From contig JAIEQI010000117.1 in NCBI GenBank assembly GCA_019747875.1, positions 1-40,282 on the forward strand: a DNA stretch of 40,282 nucleotides, in the 5' to 3' direction. Each line of letters opens with the position of its first letter. The stretch's first letter is position 1. The stretch comes from Candidatus Obscuribacterales bacterium. GTDB taxonomy: Bacteria; Cyanobacteriota; Vampirovibrionia; Obscuribacterales; Obscuribacteraceae. The notes beneath the pieces were generated by a model that saw only the letters and a program-made list of their open reading frames with translations, was not told where the DNA came from and ran no database searches. The position numbers and the translations under genes are program-made. Below, in pieces: positions 40,216 to 40,282 of the stretch.

Positions 40216-40253
40216 GATCGAAGCCGGCAAGATGCCGGCGCTCCCGGGATCGA
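40216..40253. repeat. Palindromic repeat (CCGGGAGCGCCGGC type)
   Basis: GATCGAAGCCGGCAAGATGC, then CGGCGCTCCCGGGATCGAA. It is the reverse complement of the copy inside the M16 protease gene (15892-15926) over about 30 bases. Confidence 0.85.
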
Positions 40254-40282
40254 ACCGGACTCCCAAATGAGCGAATTGCTTT

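Noticed and set aside
1..40282. CRISPR arrays, prophage, integrase, transposase or toxin-antitoxin pairs
   Set aside because: Looked for on both strands; no spaced direct repeats, no recognisable recombinase, and the single XRE gene has no toxin-like partner.

Overview
This is a window of roughly 48-50 % GC bacterial chromosome with about 27 supportable protein genes and no rRNA, transposase, integrase, phage gene or CRISPR array. The gene content suggests a Gram-negative-type bacterium rich in signalling proteins: four Hanks-type kinase or kinase-like proteins, two histidine kinases and many Sec-exported low-complexity proteins. My best guess is a non-photosynthetic relative of Cyanobacteria (Vampirovibrionia/Melainabacteria, Obscuribacterales-like). 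This rests on overall style (kinases fused to helical repeats, LEK-type repeat proteins, palindromic repeats of the GGAGCGC...GCCC type) and not on a marker gene, so it is an inference.

Layout. 1-5.2 kb: 3' part of an RlpA-like protein with a 15-residue tandem repeat, a DUF2059-like exported protein, a three-gene minus-strand unit ending in a truncated haemoglobin, and two small exported proteins. 5.3-8.8 kb: a bacterial metallothionein, a hairpin leader, an XRE regulator, a PAS-PAS hybrid histidine kinase and a DoxX membrane protein. 8.9-14.3 kb: a Pro-rich exported protein divergent from a transmembrane Ser/Thr kinase with an Asn/Gln/Ser-rich tail, an intergenic region full of palindromic repeats, and an unknown cytoplasmic protein. 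14.4-18.4 kb: an SDR oxidoreductase followed by a two-domain M16 zinc protease whose linker is partly encoded by two copies of the palindromic repeat.

18.5-31.8 kb is a signalling island. A membrane Ser/Thr kinase with a helical-repeat sensor faces a plus-strand series: small FecR-like exported protein, soluble Ser/Thr kinase, larger FecR-like protein, CHASE2 histidine kinase, response regulator, and a membrane pseudokinase with degraded catalytic motifs. An exported LEK-repeat protein follows. The last three signalling genes are spaced 2-9 bases apart. I infer that envelope signals are read by FecR/CHASE2 modules and passed to a phosphorelay coupled with Ser/Thr kinase-like proteins. This is the best candidate for an undescribed system.

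31.9-35.6 kb: nadC-nadA-nadB, the full de novo pathway from aspartate to nicotinate mononucleotide. 36.1-40.3 kb: a double YARHG-domain protein whose 3' end runs through its own terminator, small RBS-supported genes (68-aa unknown, TPR, coiled-coil exported, His-rich NTF2-like exported), a tRNA-like relic, a possible structured RNA, and another cluster of palindromic repeats at the right edge.
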